A stretch of 64,000 bases of DNA, taken from positions 564,581,581-564,645,580 of the forward strand of contig CM040121.1 in assembly GCA_022559845.1 (NCBI GenBank), read 5' to 3'. The notes below the pieces were generated by a model. The model made no database searches. It saw nothing but the letters and a program-made list of their open reading frames with translations, and was not told the DNA's origin. A program made the position numbers and the translations under genes. Numbering within the stretch: position 1 is the first letter of the stretch; each line of letters opens with the position of its first letter. The stretch is from Amorphophallus konjac (Eukaryota > Streptophyta > Magnoliopsida > Alismatales > Araceae). Shown here one piece after another: positions 46,911 through 59,499 of the stretch.

Positions 46911-47154
46911 GCTCCCCAATGCTTATTATTAGCACTGGTTTCTAAAATTATATAATCATCTTCTAATGGTAATTCTAAGGGTTGTAGATTCTGACATTTT
47001 TTTAATCTTTTTTACAATTTTGGTATCTCTTTCAGTCCATTTCTAGATTATGCCTTTCTTTAGTTTCTTTTGTAATTCATATCACTTTTCCGCTAGCCTA
47101 GGCATATATACTATGCAATAGTTTAGGCATCCTAAAAATCTTTCTAATTGTTTT

Positions 47155-47716
47155 CTATTCTCTTTTATATCGGGAAAGTTTTTTTAACTTTATTCCTATG
47201 TGATCTTGTAATTTTATTCTTCCATTTTCTATCGTATGTCTCAGAAATTCCATATTTTCGGAAAAGTATTGACACTTATCCTTCTTTAGTATTATTCCAT
47301 GCCTATAACATTCCTCTAATATTATTTTTACATGTTCTTCATGTTCTTCTATTGTATTGGAGAAGATTAAGATATCGTCTATATATATTACCCAAATCAT
47401 ATTTCTTAAAAATTTCATCCATTCTTTTTTGAAAAATATGGGATGCGTTCTTAAGTCCGAAAGGCATTACTAGCCATTCATATTGGCCTATGGGAGTTGA
47501 GAATGCCGTGTAGGGAATACTTGCTTCTTTTAGTTTAATCTGCCAATATCCAATTTTACAATCTATCTGAAAATTATTTTTTCCTTGTATTTTATTTATA
47601 AGTGTTTCTTTGTTCAGGATAAAGTATCCATCAAATATCGTACTATCATTTAATGCTTTATAGTTTACCACCATTCTTGCTTTTCCTCTTTTAATTTTCG
47701 CATGATTTTTAATCAT
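47155..47716 (-). pseudogene. Pararetroviral reverse transcriptase
   Basis: Two overlapping open segments together cover the RT core: RMVVNYKALND, DCKIGYWQIKL, FGLKNASHIFQ and the catalytic YIDD box (IYIDDILIFSN, about 47385). The frame shifts near 47400, between the NASHIFQ part and the YIDD part. The sequence is of Caulimoviridae/Ty3 type, and the lack of any integrase favours the virus. Confidence 0.85.
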
Positions 47717-48179
47717 AAATGCGGGAGTATTTTGTGAGCTATTACCTAATTCTAATTAATCTTTTATCTAATAATTATTTAATATGTTTCTTGAATTTTT
47801 AAATATCTTCTGCTGTGTATTCTAATGGTGTTATCCTGATTATTATCTCTGGATTTTTTAATATTATTTCTGCTGTTGGTTTTTGTTTTTTCTGTAGCCT
47901 AAGAGAGTTTTCTGATATTAAGTTTAACTTTTCTACTATTTCTTGTATCTTGTATCTTTTTTCTTCCTTAGTTTCTCTATTTCATATTTTTTCTATTCTA
48001 AGTGCTATTACTCTATTATCTACATATGATCTATTGGTAGTATACTTCCATCTATGCAAATATGCTCTAGTCAACTATGGTACTTTGGCCTTTCTATCAT
48101 CTATGGTGAATGATATAGCTTTCAAAGTTTGGGTATAGGGTAAGTGTTCTCAAATAAAGTCATTTCTTAATAACAAATT

Positions 48180-48727
48180 ATGATGGATATCCGTGCACCA
48201 TGCTTTCTTGATTTTACATTGAACTCCTTGGATTTTAATTTGAAGGTTGTAGATTGCTTTCTTTATTTGTATCGTGTTTCCATCTGCTACTGTTACGTAC
48301 AAAGGTTTTCTCGCTATTTCTCACATTTCTTCTGGTATTGCCGATTTATTGGCTAGGCATATATTACTTCCATTGTCTACGTATGCATGAACTAAACTAT
48401 ATCCATGCTTTGGGATTTTTTTTCCACTGGAATGTTTAAGCTATTTTTGTTAGTTTTTCTATATCCTACTTGATATTCTATCTTATTCATTTCATTTTTG
48501 AATATAGGAGTACTTATTGTTTGAGTACTATATCCAATGATTTCAGTTTCTTTTTCTTTTTTAGCCTCGTTTCCTTCTTTAGCATCAGAAGTTTGTCCTC
48601 CTTCAAACTTTGAGAATTGTCTTTCGCTAGTAGTCCAAGTGATTATTTTCCTAACTCTTTCCCTTTCCACTTTGTATTCTTCTTTGGGTAGTTCTACCGA
48701 CCTTCTATACTCTATAATACTAGGCAT
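48180..48727 (-). pseudogene. Pararetroviral aspartic protease region
   Basis: The minus strand near 48388-48365 encodes AYVDNGSNI, an aspartic-protease active-site motif with Asn in place of the usual Thr or Ser after Asp. Upstream (48727-48392) is a charged linker. It lies between the zinc knuckle and the RT, as in the viral polyprotein. Confidence 0.65.
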
Positions 48728-49699
48728 TCTTGATAATGGTACTTGGGTTATAATCCTAATGGGCTCGTTTTGTGGTAGGTGTTGGCTCTGAGTTAATCTA
48801 TAATTGGTAGGTCTATTTTCATAAAGACGCTTTATTCTTTCGGTGATTTCATTTGTGGTTGTCCTGCCAAGTCTAACTTAGGTTGGATCTTCTTTTATTG
48901 GGCCATTCCCTTCCTTGTAAGGGTTTCTAGTATTTAGATATTTCTGCGACTTTATTAATGCTAATTTGCATTTTTTCTTCAGGCAATTTGTTGCCTCCAT
49001 TGTTATCCTAAATCTTACATGTATTGTTTTTTATCCTTCTACAAATTTTCTATGAAAGACTTTTATGTCTAATATAAGATATAATATATTATTGATATTC
49101 TTTTTGTTTAGGCTAATTCAATAATTGGGCTTGCAACTGATTCCGAACGTTCCGTACTTTAGGTTATCCTCTGCTATCGTAATTATAGCTTCTTCGAATT
49201 TTAATACTCTTGCATGTAATACGAATATTTGTATCGGGTTTTCTATTCCTTCTCTAACTAGTGGTCAAATCCACATTTCAACTGACCCTAAGTGGACATA
49301 ATTGTATTTCTTCTTCCTTAGATCTTCCGTTACTCCAGATTCTATTTTAAGTGGAAAGACTCCTAATCTTTCTTATGCCTTTACCATTATGTTTCCTTCT
49401 ATGTTTTTGATTATATATATATTTTAAAATATTATAATGACTTTTATAAATTTTGCTAGCTTTTATTTTAGGCATTTTTTTTGCCAGTTTTCTCTCCTAC
49501 TTCTATTTCTACTTCATAGCTATTTCTTATGACAGCACCTAATCTCCTTGATTCTACTCGTTGAATAAATCTAAGTTCACTATCCTCCCTTCCTACTTCC
49601 GAGACTTTTTCCTCATTCATCATATAAACATAAATTTCACTTTCTTCTTCAAAATTGTAATATTCAGATTCACTGGTTTCTGTTTCTTCCCCTTCTATT

Positions 49700-51009
49700 A
49701 TTTGTATTCCCTTAATATTGACTTATTCTTCCTCGTCTAGATCTATATAATTGTAGAATCCTAAAGTTTCTATGAGTTTCTGGTTTGCCTTAGAATTCTT
49801 CTTGGGACATTGGTTAGCCTAATGTCCTACTTCTCCACATGCCCAACATTTATAGTTTTTCTTCCCTTTTGGGCATTCTTTGGCTTTTACAAAATATCTC
49901 TTCTTGAATTTTTTTATTTTTCTTCGGGGTTTATTTCTTCTATATTGTTCTTTTTGTTCCTTAAATTTCTTCTTTTTCCATGACATTCTTTTATTTATCC
50001 CTTTTTATATATTCTTGGTTTGTCCAGACAACCATAACTGCCCAGGTATCATACACTTTCATCACAATCAATCTTTAATACATCCTCCAGCTAGGGATTG
50101 GGCTTGCCTTTGTAGACATAACGTTCTCAAGTATTTTTTGACGAAAGCTATTCTAGATCCTATTGTGTCATCACCCCCCTTGATCTGATAATGATTGTTA
50201 TAGTAGTCTGCTATCTGATATGGGAAAGTATTAAAATACATTGTTTTATACATTTCACCTAATTTGCCTATTTCATAATAACATTCTATAAATTCATTGT
50301 TAAATTGATCTAGGAGACTCAAGTCACAACATTTAATTGGTTGCATTTTATATTTATATGTATATTTCTTTCTTTTGTTTTCTATTAATTCTTCACTTGC
50401 AAAGAATTCTTTAATTAGGTGAGCTTATATGGTTTTTGCCATTTCCACTAATTCCATGTGTTGGTATTCGTCTAGATTTACTTGTTCATTCATCCGGGCT
50501 AGGTATTTTCCTGTCATTCCCTGGGCTGTGTTGGTTAAATATGCCCATAGTTCTTTTGTTTTCCATTTAGGATGTTGTGCTATGACGTGGGTGACTCTTA
50601 AGTACCACTGATCTATCATCTTTTATTTGTTTTCTACATTATCGATATCTTAAAAATATTCTTGGGAACTAATTGGTTTTAACTCTACCTCCTGAGGAAC
50701 GTATTTAGATTGATGTCCTTTCTTCATTTTGAATTCATATCTTACTCCATTTTTTACGTACTTTATATTTTTCTTAGTTTCCTCGTTTTCTTCAATTTCT
50801 TCCTCTTTTCTCTTAATCTCTGATGATATTTCATTATCTATCCTTCCTCTTATGTTATGCCCTAATTCGTTAAATTCTTCCTCGTCCATGTAATCTTCTT
50901 GTTCTTCTATAGTTATTATGTTTTCCTTATAAAGAGCGTTTAACAAATCTTCTACTCGATGGATCATTCTTGTTAAATTCTCTTCTACTTCTTGATATTT
51001 TTGTGTCAA
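49700..51009 (-). pseudogene. Pararetroviral capsid region with CCHC zinc knuckle
   Basis: Open pieces 51009-50650 (coiled-coil, Glu/Lys-rich), 50619-50425 and 50346-50068 are capsid-like. The last has an IGSRIAFVKKYL-type segment. A basic stretch then leads to a CCHC knuckle at about 49855-49803, CWACGEVGH followed by NQC. A TAG sits inside the knuckle, right after His. An acidic segment follows. The gene is disrupted. Confidence 0.75.
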
Positions 51010-51351
51010 GTCATTTACTATTTCTGTTCATTTTTGTACTTGGCCTAATACTATATCTGAGAATCGTTGAAGTAGCTTATTATGAAGTTTTACATTCCTA
51101 ATGCTTTTTTGTACCATTAACTTGTTCTTTGCTATGATGTCACTAATTATGTTGATTACTCCTTTGATACTTTTCTCATTGGCTTTAGTCTTATCTTCGA
51201 GTACCTTTTGTTGGTTTGATACCTCTTTTAGCTCATCTTCCCATTTGTTAAGTTCTCTCTAATCTTATTTGGAATGTTTCTTTAGTTGAGCTTGTTGAAC
51301 CTTCTCCTTCCTCTGTTCTTTCGATTTTTCTTTCTTTAGGGCAGTTATGGC

Positions 51352-54300
51352 CATGGTTGTCCGTTTCGGCCGAAATCGATACGTTTCGGCCGAAACGTAT
51401 CGGTTTCGGCCGGACCCGAAACCGTTTAAGCCTATTTTACTGTAGCTTAAACGGTTTCGGGTTACGGTATCGGTTTCGGGCGAAACCGATACCCGTTTCA
51501 CCCGAAACCGAATGGTTTCGTCCCGAAACCATTCGGTTTCGGGCGAAACACATGAACTCCAAACTTTGGAGTTCACGTGAGCCTCCCCCGACCCCGAAAC
51601 CCCCTGCCCCTGTCCCCTCCTGCTCCTGTCCCCTCCTCCCGCCCCCGAAACCCCCCTGCCCTAGCAGCAGCCGCGGCGGAAACAACTGGAGCAGCAGCAG
51701 CAGGAGCAGCAGCAGCATTGCAGCAGCAGCCGCGGAGCAGCAACAGCAGCAGCCGCGGAGCAGCAGCAGGCCGGCCAGCAGCCCCGCCAGCCCCCCCTGG
51801 CCGCCGCCCAGTGGCCCCTGCGCGCTGCGCCCGCCGCCTGACCTGCACGTGCGTGCGTGCGTGCGTGACCTGCCAGCCCTAGCCCGCGATCCCCTCCCGC
51901 CCGGCGCCCACCACCTTGCCCTAATTAGCTCTGGTTAGGGCTAGGTAAGATTTCTTAGATGATTATTTTGTTAAATAATTCTGTTAATTTAGTGATTAGA
52001 CTAAAAATGTTAGTTTAGCCCCTATTAAACTATTAAATTTAGGGCTTTCATGTAATTAGGTTTTGTAAGGGTCAATTCAAGTTCAATTAAGTTCCATTGA
52101 CTAATTTTAACCTCTATCATGTTGGTAATTAATTTTTGTCAAGAGTGATTAGGCTAAAATTATAAATTAAATCTTAATTAGACTATTAAATTTGGGGATT
52201 TCCTCTAATTAGGTTTAGTAAGGTTCAATTGAAGCTCAATTAAGCTTCATTAATTACTTTGGACCTCTATCATGCTCGGGATTAATTTTTATGAAAGGTG
52301 ATTAGGCTATATGTGTTAATTAAGCCCTAATTACATTATTAATTTTGAGGCTTTCCTCTAATTAGGTTTAGTAAAGTTCAATTGAAGCTCAATTAAGCTT
52401 CATTGACTAATTTGGAGCTCTTTCATGTTGAATTGTATTTTTTTCATTGTACTTACAAGAGATTGCCTTTGATTGTCTTAATGCAGTATCATGCCTAGAC
52501 GTCAGCAAACACAGGAGCAGCAAGGGCAGGAGGATCCGGGGTGGGCCCACATGTGCTTAGTTGATGCTAAGAGAAGGAATGTTAAATGTAATTACTGTGG
52601 TAAGGAGATGTATGGCGGAATTACCAGAGGCAAGCAACATTTGGCAGGGGTACGAGGAGAGGTGAGACAATGCGACCACTGTCCACGAGAGGTGCGAGAG
52701 GAGATGCGCCAGTGCCTTTTGGGGAAAAAGGAGAGGGTGCAACAAAGGGCTGAGGATGAGGAGGAAATTGCTGAGGAGATTTCTGGCAGAAGGGTTAGGA
52801 GGGATGATGATGAGGAAGGCACTGAAGATTCTGATCCGGAGCTGACTGAAGCAAGGGAGCGTGAAGAAGCCGCTCGAAGGAAAGGAAAGGCACCCATGGG
52901 TTCAGGAGGGACCTACTCCAGTACAGCTGCACGACGTCCTGATGTTGCTGCCCCGCCCCCGCAGACGCAGAGAGCAGGCCCCATGGACAGTTATCTCCAC
53001 ATAAGGCCCCAGGCTACACAACCTAAGATCAAAAGTGCATTAAGAGGGGTCAAAAAATCTGCAGAAGTTGCAGGGCATGCATTTAAAAGCATCTGTAAAT
53101 GGTTTTTTCATGCATGTGTCCCTGCACATGCTGCTGAAAGTGAATATTTTCAACCTATGTTGGATGCCATAGCAGATGCTGGCCCTGGGTTGAAGGCGCC
53201 GTCACGTCGGGACATATACGGGCGTGGCCTTGAGGCAGAGGTTGAGGAGCTCCATCAGTGGGTTGAAAGCTTCAAGCATATATGGATGGAGAGAGGATGC
53301 ACTATTATGTGTGATGGTTGGATTGGTACCACGAAAAAGTCCATGATTAACTTTTTGGTATATTGCATCGAAGGTACAGTATTTGTAAAATCTGTAGATG
53401 CATCAAATTTTGAAAAAAATGCCAATTATTTGTTTCATTTGATGGACAACATGGTAGACGAAATTGGTGAAGAAAATGTTGTACAAGTTGTGACTGATAA
53501 TGAAGCCAGTTATAAGGCTGCAGGGAGGAAATTGATGCATAAGCGCAGGCATTTATATTGGCTCCTATGCGCAGCACATTGTCTTGATCTCATACTTGAA
53601 GACATAGGGAAGGACAAACATGTGAAGAAGACGGTTGAAAGGGGACAAAAGATTACCCAATATATTTATGGCCATCCTAGGATATTGAACATGTTCAGGG
53701 AGCATGCAAGTGGGGGGCAGGATATCATCCGTGCAGGGCCAACTAGATTTGCTTCAAATTTCATTTCTTTGGAGTCTCTGCATAGGTATACTGTTGAACT
53801 CAATTATTACTTCTTTATCCTTATAGCTATGATCCGTATTTGATTCAAATTTTATTTCTTTGCACAGGTATAAGAATGAGTTGAAAGCTTTCATGTACCA
53901 CAATGCCCTGCGGGAATACATCGACAAGGGCAATGTTGATGTTTAGATGGATTATTTGGATGTCTGTCAAATCGTGGACGACAACAAATTCTGGGGTAGA
54001 GTAACACGATACATGAAAGTAGTCACCCCCCTCGTGAAGGTCCTAAGATTGGTGGATGGCGATGACAAGAATGATATGGGATATCTGTATGAGGCCATGG
54101 ACCGTGCGGAATTGGAGTTGCAGGAGTCCCTTCCCAAAGAACATGCAAAGTGGTGGAAGATTATTGACCATAGATGGGACACCACATTACACCACGACTT
54201 GCATGCAGCTGGTGAGTGATTATTTGTATTCATATATTATTGACCATACATTAATTATATACAAATGCATGTTATTTTCTGAACCCTCGATTAATGTACA

Positions 54301-56207
54301 ATGCCAATGCACATGTTGATGCCGAGGTGCTTCAAGGCACTTTAAAAGTCATTGGTCGTTTATCGAGGACACAAGATAAGAGGCTTCAGGCGGAAGTAGA
54401 GGTTGGCCTATTTGATTTCATGAATAAGAGGTATAGAATTTACTTACGTAGTAATGCTAATCTATTATGTAATTTTTGTAGATGAACTCCTATAGAATGA
54501 GAAGTGGGACGTATTCTGACTCCCAATTGCAATACGCAGTGGGAAGAGTGAGCCCATGTATACTTCATCTTTGTGCTTTCTTTGCAATTACATCTTCCTT
54601 AATTAATTTTTATTTACATCTTATATTTATTTGTTTATGGTTGGTTGGTGTAACAGCTGACTGGTGGATCATGGTGAACAATAGAGAATTGGGCAGTTCT
54701 GCATTGGCTTTCATTGCAATCAGGGTGTTGAGTCAAACCACATCATCAAGCCAATGTGAAAGGAATTGGAGCACGTTCAGCCTTATACACTCAAAGGTTC
54801 GCAATCGGCTAAAGGCTGATCGGTTAGAGAAATTAGTGTACTGCCACTACAATATGAGGTTGAGACAACAGCTGCGAGACAAACGCGTCGTCGAGGATGC
54901 CGCCACAGAGATTGATGTGGATGCCTTATTTGATGATGATAATCCCTTGCAGTCTTGGGTGGAGACACGAGAGCAGGTTGATGAGCCCGTTTTTGATGTT
55001 GATGATAGAAGATGGGCAGAGGGCATACTTGATGAAGATGAGGCAAGAGATCCCGAATTAAGAAGCAAATCAAAGAGGGCCAGAGATACTCATGCGCACC
55101 AGTCTAGGGTGGTTGATGACACTGAGGAGCAGTTCGAGTTTGAGTCAGCTAGACACTCAGATACAGATAGCAGGCCAGTCACTCCTAGAATGTCCTCCTT
55201 AAGAAGAAGTACATCAGTGCATGGGCAAACTGAGAGGGCAAATGCTGCTGCTCGAGAGGACCCGGCAATTGAGGAGTTGAAGCAGATTTATGTGAGGCAC
55301 ACGCCAAGGGGAAAATGACTCGTGTCAAAGTTGATTGAAAAAAGCACTCCAAAAGAGAAAAAAGCATCCTCAAAGGTTAAAAGACGACTGGTTTCTTATG
55401 ATTTTGATGATGATGATGATGATCATCCCGGAGGTGCTGCAGGTGGTACTAGTGCTACAGGTGGTACAGGTGATGCAGGTGTTGCAGGTGGTACTACTGG
55501 AGGATATGGTTCACCAGGTTACGAAGGTGGCCAACAGCAAGCAGCTATTTATGGGTTGTGGAATTATGAACCATCATTTCAGTTCCATCCATATCCGACC
55601 AATTCCTCCTCTTCCTCAAGATTCCTATGTTGATACTGGATTCGAATCAAGCCAACCAAACACTCCAAGAGGGATCCAAAGAGGGATGCAGGACTTGGCT
55701 ACCTCATTGTTTGGTTATAGTGAATATAGACCATACATGCAACCTAGTTATGGGTATCGACATCAAGGGCCAGACGATGAGGGAGAAGGTTCTTCTAGTA
55801 ATTATTATCCATATTAGGTAAGAATCAATGACTTTTTGTAACATTTATTTTGTCTAAATTGGTTTATTGTACTGCTTCTATTAATGTACAATGGAATATG
55901 ACTTTAACTTTCACATGTTCAATGTTTGAAGTTGAATTTTTGTAGTTGTCTACTTCAAGGTTATTGCACTAACTTATACAGTCAAATGTATGTGTAATGA
56001 TTTTTATGATTTTTGTGATTTTTTTTGATTTTAAGTGATTATTTATATTATTTATGATTTTTTTTCAGATTTTTTAGAATTAATTTTAATTTTTTTAACC
56101 TGTTATATGGGTTTCGGCCGGTTTCGGCCGAAACCGAAACCGAAACCGAGTCGACTCGGTTTCGGACCCGGGCGAAACCGAGTCCGAAATCGAAACCGCC
56201 ATCCTTG
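51352..56207 (+). mobile_element. hAT transposon 4 (4856 bp), inserted in the pararetrovirus
   Basis: Flanked by a perfect 8-bp duplication GTTATGGC (51344-51351 and 56208-56215). Ends are CATGGTTGTCCGTTTCGG and, on the complement, CAAGGATGGCGGTTTCGA. A 44-bp palindrome with one mismatched pair lies at 51368-51411. A CAG-rich leader (51660-51780) and tandem repeats (51940-52460) follow. The 3' GAGTCGACTC palindrome is at about 56136-56164. Very close to hAT 2 throughout the transposase. Confidence 0.92.
52491..55817 (+). pseudogene. Transposase of hAT 4, near-identical to hAT 2 but with two nonsense codons
   Basis: Exons 52491-53785, 53868-54211, 54271-54430, about 54496-54557 and 54657-55817 correspond to those of the intact copy. 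A TAG in exon 2 (53944-53946; the intact copy has CAG) and a TGA in exon 5 (55316-55318; the intact copy has GGA) break it. The C-terminal tail (DTGFESSQPNTPRG onward) lies in a frame different from the preceding segment, so an indel exists near 55610. BED finger CNYCGKE, DUF659 block (CDGWIGTTKKS, Ile for Thr in hAT 2) and dimerisation block (SQCERNWSTFSLIHSK) are intact as protein segments. Confidence 0.9.
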
Positions 56208-56215
56208 GTTATGGC

Positions 56216-56683
56216 ATTCACACCATCCTGCCTTGTCTACTTCTTCAGTGAGCCTATGTCCTTTATGACATAGTAACCTACAATTTTTACATATGTCTAC
56301 TTTACATTGCACGCATCTCAGTATTTTTTTGTAATTTCTTCTCATTCTTTCCATCTCTATTGGTACACAGTTGAACAACTAGATTCTATGCCGCCATCTC
56401 TCTGTGTTCTTGGCAGAGTGGTAAACATGGTTATTCCTTTCTTAGGAGTTTGGGTGCTAAACTTAAGTGTTTTAGTTTTTGTTGGCACTCCTAAGGAGAC
56501 TGGATTGAACCTTGGTCTTACTACTAATTCAGATTCTTCTTTAGCTATTCCTTCTATGTTGTTAATCCTAGAATCTAATGTTGCTAAGTGACTTTCTATC
56601 TCTAATAATTTGTTATTAATTTTTGGAAGTTGATCTTCTAGAGTACTTAGAAGTGGTTGCGCACCAATAGGGATGAAATACAT
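56216..56683 (-). pseudogene. Pararetroviral segment upstream of the capsid region
   Basis: Continues the viral copy beyond hAT 4. On the minus strand 56683-56357 encodes a coiled-coil-like segment (INNKLLEIESHLATLDSRIN). In another frame 56378-56220 encodes a Cys/His-rich stretch (CVQCKVDICKNCRLLCHKGH) that looks metal-binding. Neither is assigned to a known protein. Confidence 0.5.
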
Positions 56684-56900
56684 GGAATTATGTAGAACAC
56701 TAGATATCCTCGTGAGGAATGATTTCTATGAAAAAGTATTTTGACATAATTTAGTTCTAGTCTACCCCAACATAGCACCAAATCACATGTTATGGAAAGC
56801 ATATAGATGGGCAGGTGACGGACATAATATATAATTCTTCAAACATGTATATTATTCATGACCGTATGATTTAGAAATGCCAGAATATGCCTTAAAATGG
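56684..56900 (+). pseudogene. Inverted second fragment of the pararetrovirus tail
   Basis: This stretch is the reverse complement of about 44735-44960, for example 'aggaatgatttctatgaaaa', 'acatgttatggaaag' and 'ggcaggtgacggacataata'. So the part of the virus found near the TATA box is repeated here in opposite orientation next to the opposite end of the same copy. It ends where hAT 5 begins. Confidence 0.8.
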
Positions 56901-57284
56901 GAATGGCACAAGGATGGCAGTACCGGTTTCGGTCTGGGTTTCGGCCGGGACCGAAACCGAAACGATTCGGTTTCGGCTTTGGTCAAAACCGGCCGAAACC
57001 AATTCAAAACATTCAAAAAAATAAAAAAATACATAAAAAGTTAGAAAAAATAAGAAAAATATAAATAATCAGATAAAAATTAGAAAAATTCATTAGACAT
57101 GTTTTTGACTGTAAAGAAATAGGATTAAGTGTAATAAACATGAAGTAGGTATTGGACATGTTAAACTAATATTCTTGAGTACATATTAAGCATGAAGTAG
57201 GTTCAAGCAGTACAATAAACCTAATTAGACATAGTAAATGTTACAGAAATTAAATGATCCTTACCCAAATGATGATGCACTAAT

Positions 57285-58604
57285 ATGGATAATAACTAGA
57301 AGAATCTTCTTCCTCATCGTCTGGCTTCTGATGTTGATACCCATAAAAGGTTGCATGTATTCTGTATATTCATTGTAACCAACTAATGATGTAGCCAAGT
57401 TATGCATCCCTCTTTGGACCTCTCTTGGAGTGTAAGGTTGTTGGCTCGATTGGAATCCAGAATCAACATAAGAAGCAGAACCTTGAGGATGAGAAGAGGA
57501 TGCTAACCCATAATTGCTACTGGGTGGAACTGGATGGAATTGAAATTCTGGTTGATGGCTTCACTCATGCATGCCTACTTTCTGTTGGCCACCTCCATAA
57601 CCTGATGGATGTCCATATTGGCTCTGTAAATCATATTCTCCTTCACTATGACTGTATCCTCTGCCTGTGTCAGCGTGGAAGGAGGAAGTAGCACCATATG
57701 TGCCACCGTCAGTAGTAGCACCTGCAGTTGCACTGGGATCATCAACCAATCACCTTCTAGCCTTTGGCACTGTTTTTTTCTCTTTTGGTGTGATAATTTC
57801 ATTCATCTTTGAGATGAGTACTTTTTCTCTTGGCGTGTGCCTCACATAAATTTGCTTCAATTGCTCTTTTGATGGCTTCACCCATACATGCCTGCTTCCT
57901 GTTGGCCACCTCCATAACCTGATGGATGTCCATATTGGCTCTGTGAATCATATCCTCCTTCACTATGACTGTATCCTCTGCCTGTGTCAGCGTGGAAGGA
58001 GGAAGAGCACCATATGTGCCACCGTCAGTAGTAGCACCTGCAGCTGCACTGGGATCATCATCATCATCATTAGAACCATAAGAAACCAATCACCTTCTAG
58101 CCTTTGGCTCTATTTTTTTCTCTTTTGGTGTGATAATTTCATTCATCTTTGAGACGAGTCCTTTTCCCCTTGGCGTGTCTCACATAAATTTTCTTCAACT
58201 GCTCAATTGTCGGGTCCTCTCGAGCAGCAGCACTAGTCCTTTTAGTTATCTCATGCACTAATGTATTTCTTCTTAAGGATGGAGGTGGCTTGACTATTCT
58301 AGGAGTGACTGGCATGCTATCTGATTCTGAATGTCTAGTTGGCTCAAACTCAAGCTGTTGCTCAGTGTCGTGAGCAAACAAAGTTGTGTCCTCTCTCTGG
58401 TGTGCACGAGTCTCTCTGGCCCTCTTTGTTGGTCTTCTGAATTTTGGATCCCTTAGCTCATCTTCATCTAATATGCCATCTACCCATGTTCTATCATCAA
58501 CATCAAAAATAGGCTCATTAGCCTGCTCTCGTACCTCAACCCAAAGCTGCAAGGGATTGTCATTATCAAATAATGCGTCCACATCAATTTCTGGAGTTGT
58601 ATCC
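57285..58604 (-). pseudogene. C-terminal part of the hAT 5 transposase, with tandem duplication
   Basis: Read down from 58604: EIDVDALFDNDNPLQLWVEV, RTWVDGILDEDELRDPKF, SESDSMPVTPR and IEQLKKIYVRHA match the last exon of the intact copy. A segment of about 317 bp (57554-57870) is repeated at 57871-58187, so the YVRH-to-DTGRGYS part occurs twice. It also carries stops and frameshifts. The N-terminal part is displaced beyond the window end. Confidence 0.85.
57554..58187. repeat. 317-bp tandem duplication inside hAT 5
   Basis: Two diverged copies of a unit that starts 'gatggcttcac.cat.catg' (57554 and 57871) and ends in 'ggtgtgataatttcattcat' and 'cttggcgtgt'. Copies differ at roughly one base in fifteen. 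Confidence 0.85.
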
Positions 58605-58941
58605 TGTAATATCCCGGACCTTTCGGATCTTTCTTCGTGGGTCCCGGATCTAGTTTTCGGAGCGTCCGGCTCTGTTGTGTCCGAAATTTCATTTCGGACA
58701 TCTTTCGTGTTCGGATCGGCACGATCCGGAGTCGTTTCGGAGGCCCGGAGGCGTTCCGCGGCTTTTCCGCGCGTGTTTTCCGATTCCCGGTGTGTGTTTC
58801 GGCTTTTTCTTCGGAAGCTCGCTGCGGGCGAACCGGGCGGTTCACCCGGGCACGAGTGGTACCGTTGCGATCGGTGCGTTCCGAGGATTCCGGAAATGTA
58901 TTTTTCTATTTTTCGGTATTTTTCCGAAAAATCGGATTTTC

Positions 58942-58948
58942 TATATAA
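58942..58948 (+). promoter_or_regulatory. TATA box of the chromovirus LTR
   Basis: TATATAA within 'ttttctatataatctc', about 340 bases into the LTR and followed by a pyrimidine-rich leader. Likely the core promoter. Confidence 0.6.
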
Positions 58949-59499
58949 TCTCATTTCCTTTTCTTTTTCTTTTCTCTTTCTTCTTCTTCTTCTTCCTCCT
59001 TCCTTCCCCAACCGTGACCTCCCTCTCTCCCTCTCTTTCTCCCGTTCGAGCGCGGCTAGCTCCTCTCCGGCTGCTGACAGCGGCGGGGCGACGGCGCGGC
59101 GACGTGGGCGGCGGTGAGGCGAACGTGGGGACGTGCGGTGCTCGTGGGAAGCTTGAGGAACGAGGGTTTTCTAAGGTGTTCTTCGTGGTTTGTGGGCGAT
59201 TCGGCGGAGCATTCGCTCCATTGAGGTAGGGTGACGTTCCTTAGCCTCATGCCGTTCATTTCCGTGGTTTGTAGGCCGCGGGGAGGCCGAGAGGGGCGTT
59301 ATTGAGCATTTTGGGGTTTTTCCATGATTTGGGGAGAGCTCGCCCGATCTATGGTTTTATCCCGCGATTTCGCGTTTGGATGGCTTAGATGCATGCTAGG
59401 GGTCCCCAGGGGTCTTCCCCTTTGATTTCCCCCTCTCCGGTGGAGGTACCGGGGCGTGGTCGAAGTTTTGGGGGTTTTCCCGCCGTAGCGTGCTCGGGG

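Larger units (their letters stand above)
43840..51343 (-). mobile_element. Endogenous pararetrovirus (Caulimoviridae), main segment, decayed
   Basis: On the minus strand, reading down from 51343: coiled-coil and capsid region, zinc knuckle, protease, reverse transcriptase, RNase H, a C-terminal region, then a non-coding part with a TATA box. This is the gene order of plant pararetroviruses. Many stops and frameshifts are present. There is no integrase, as expected. The left limit near 43840 is approximate. The genus was not determined. It is interrupted by a MITE at 45063-45879, and hAT 4 separates it from 56216-56683. Confidence 0.85.
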
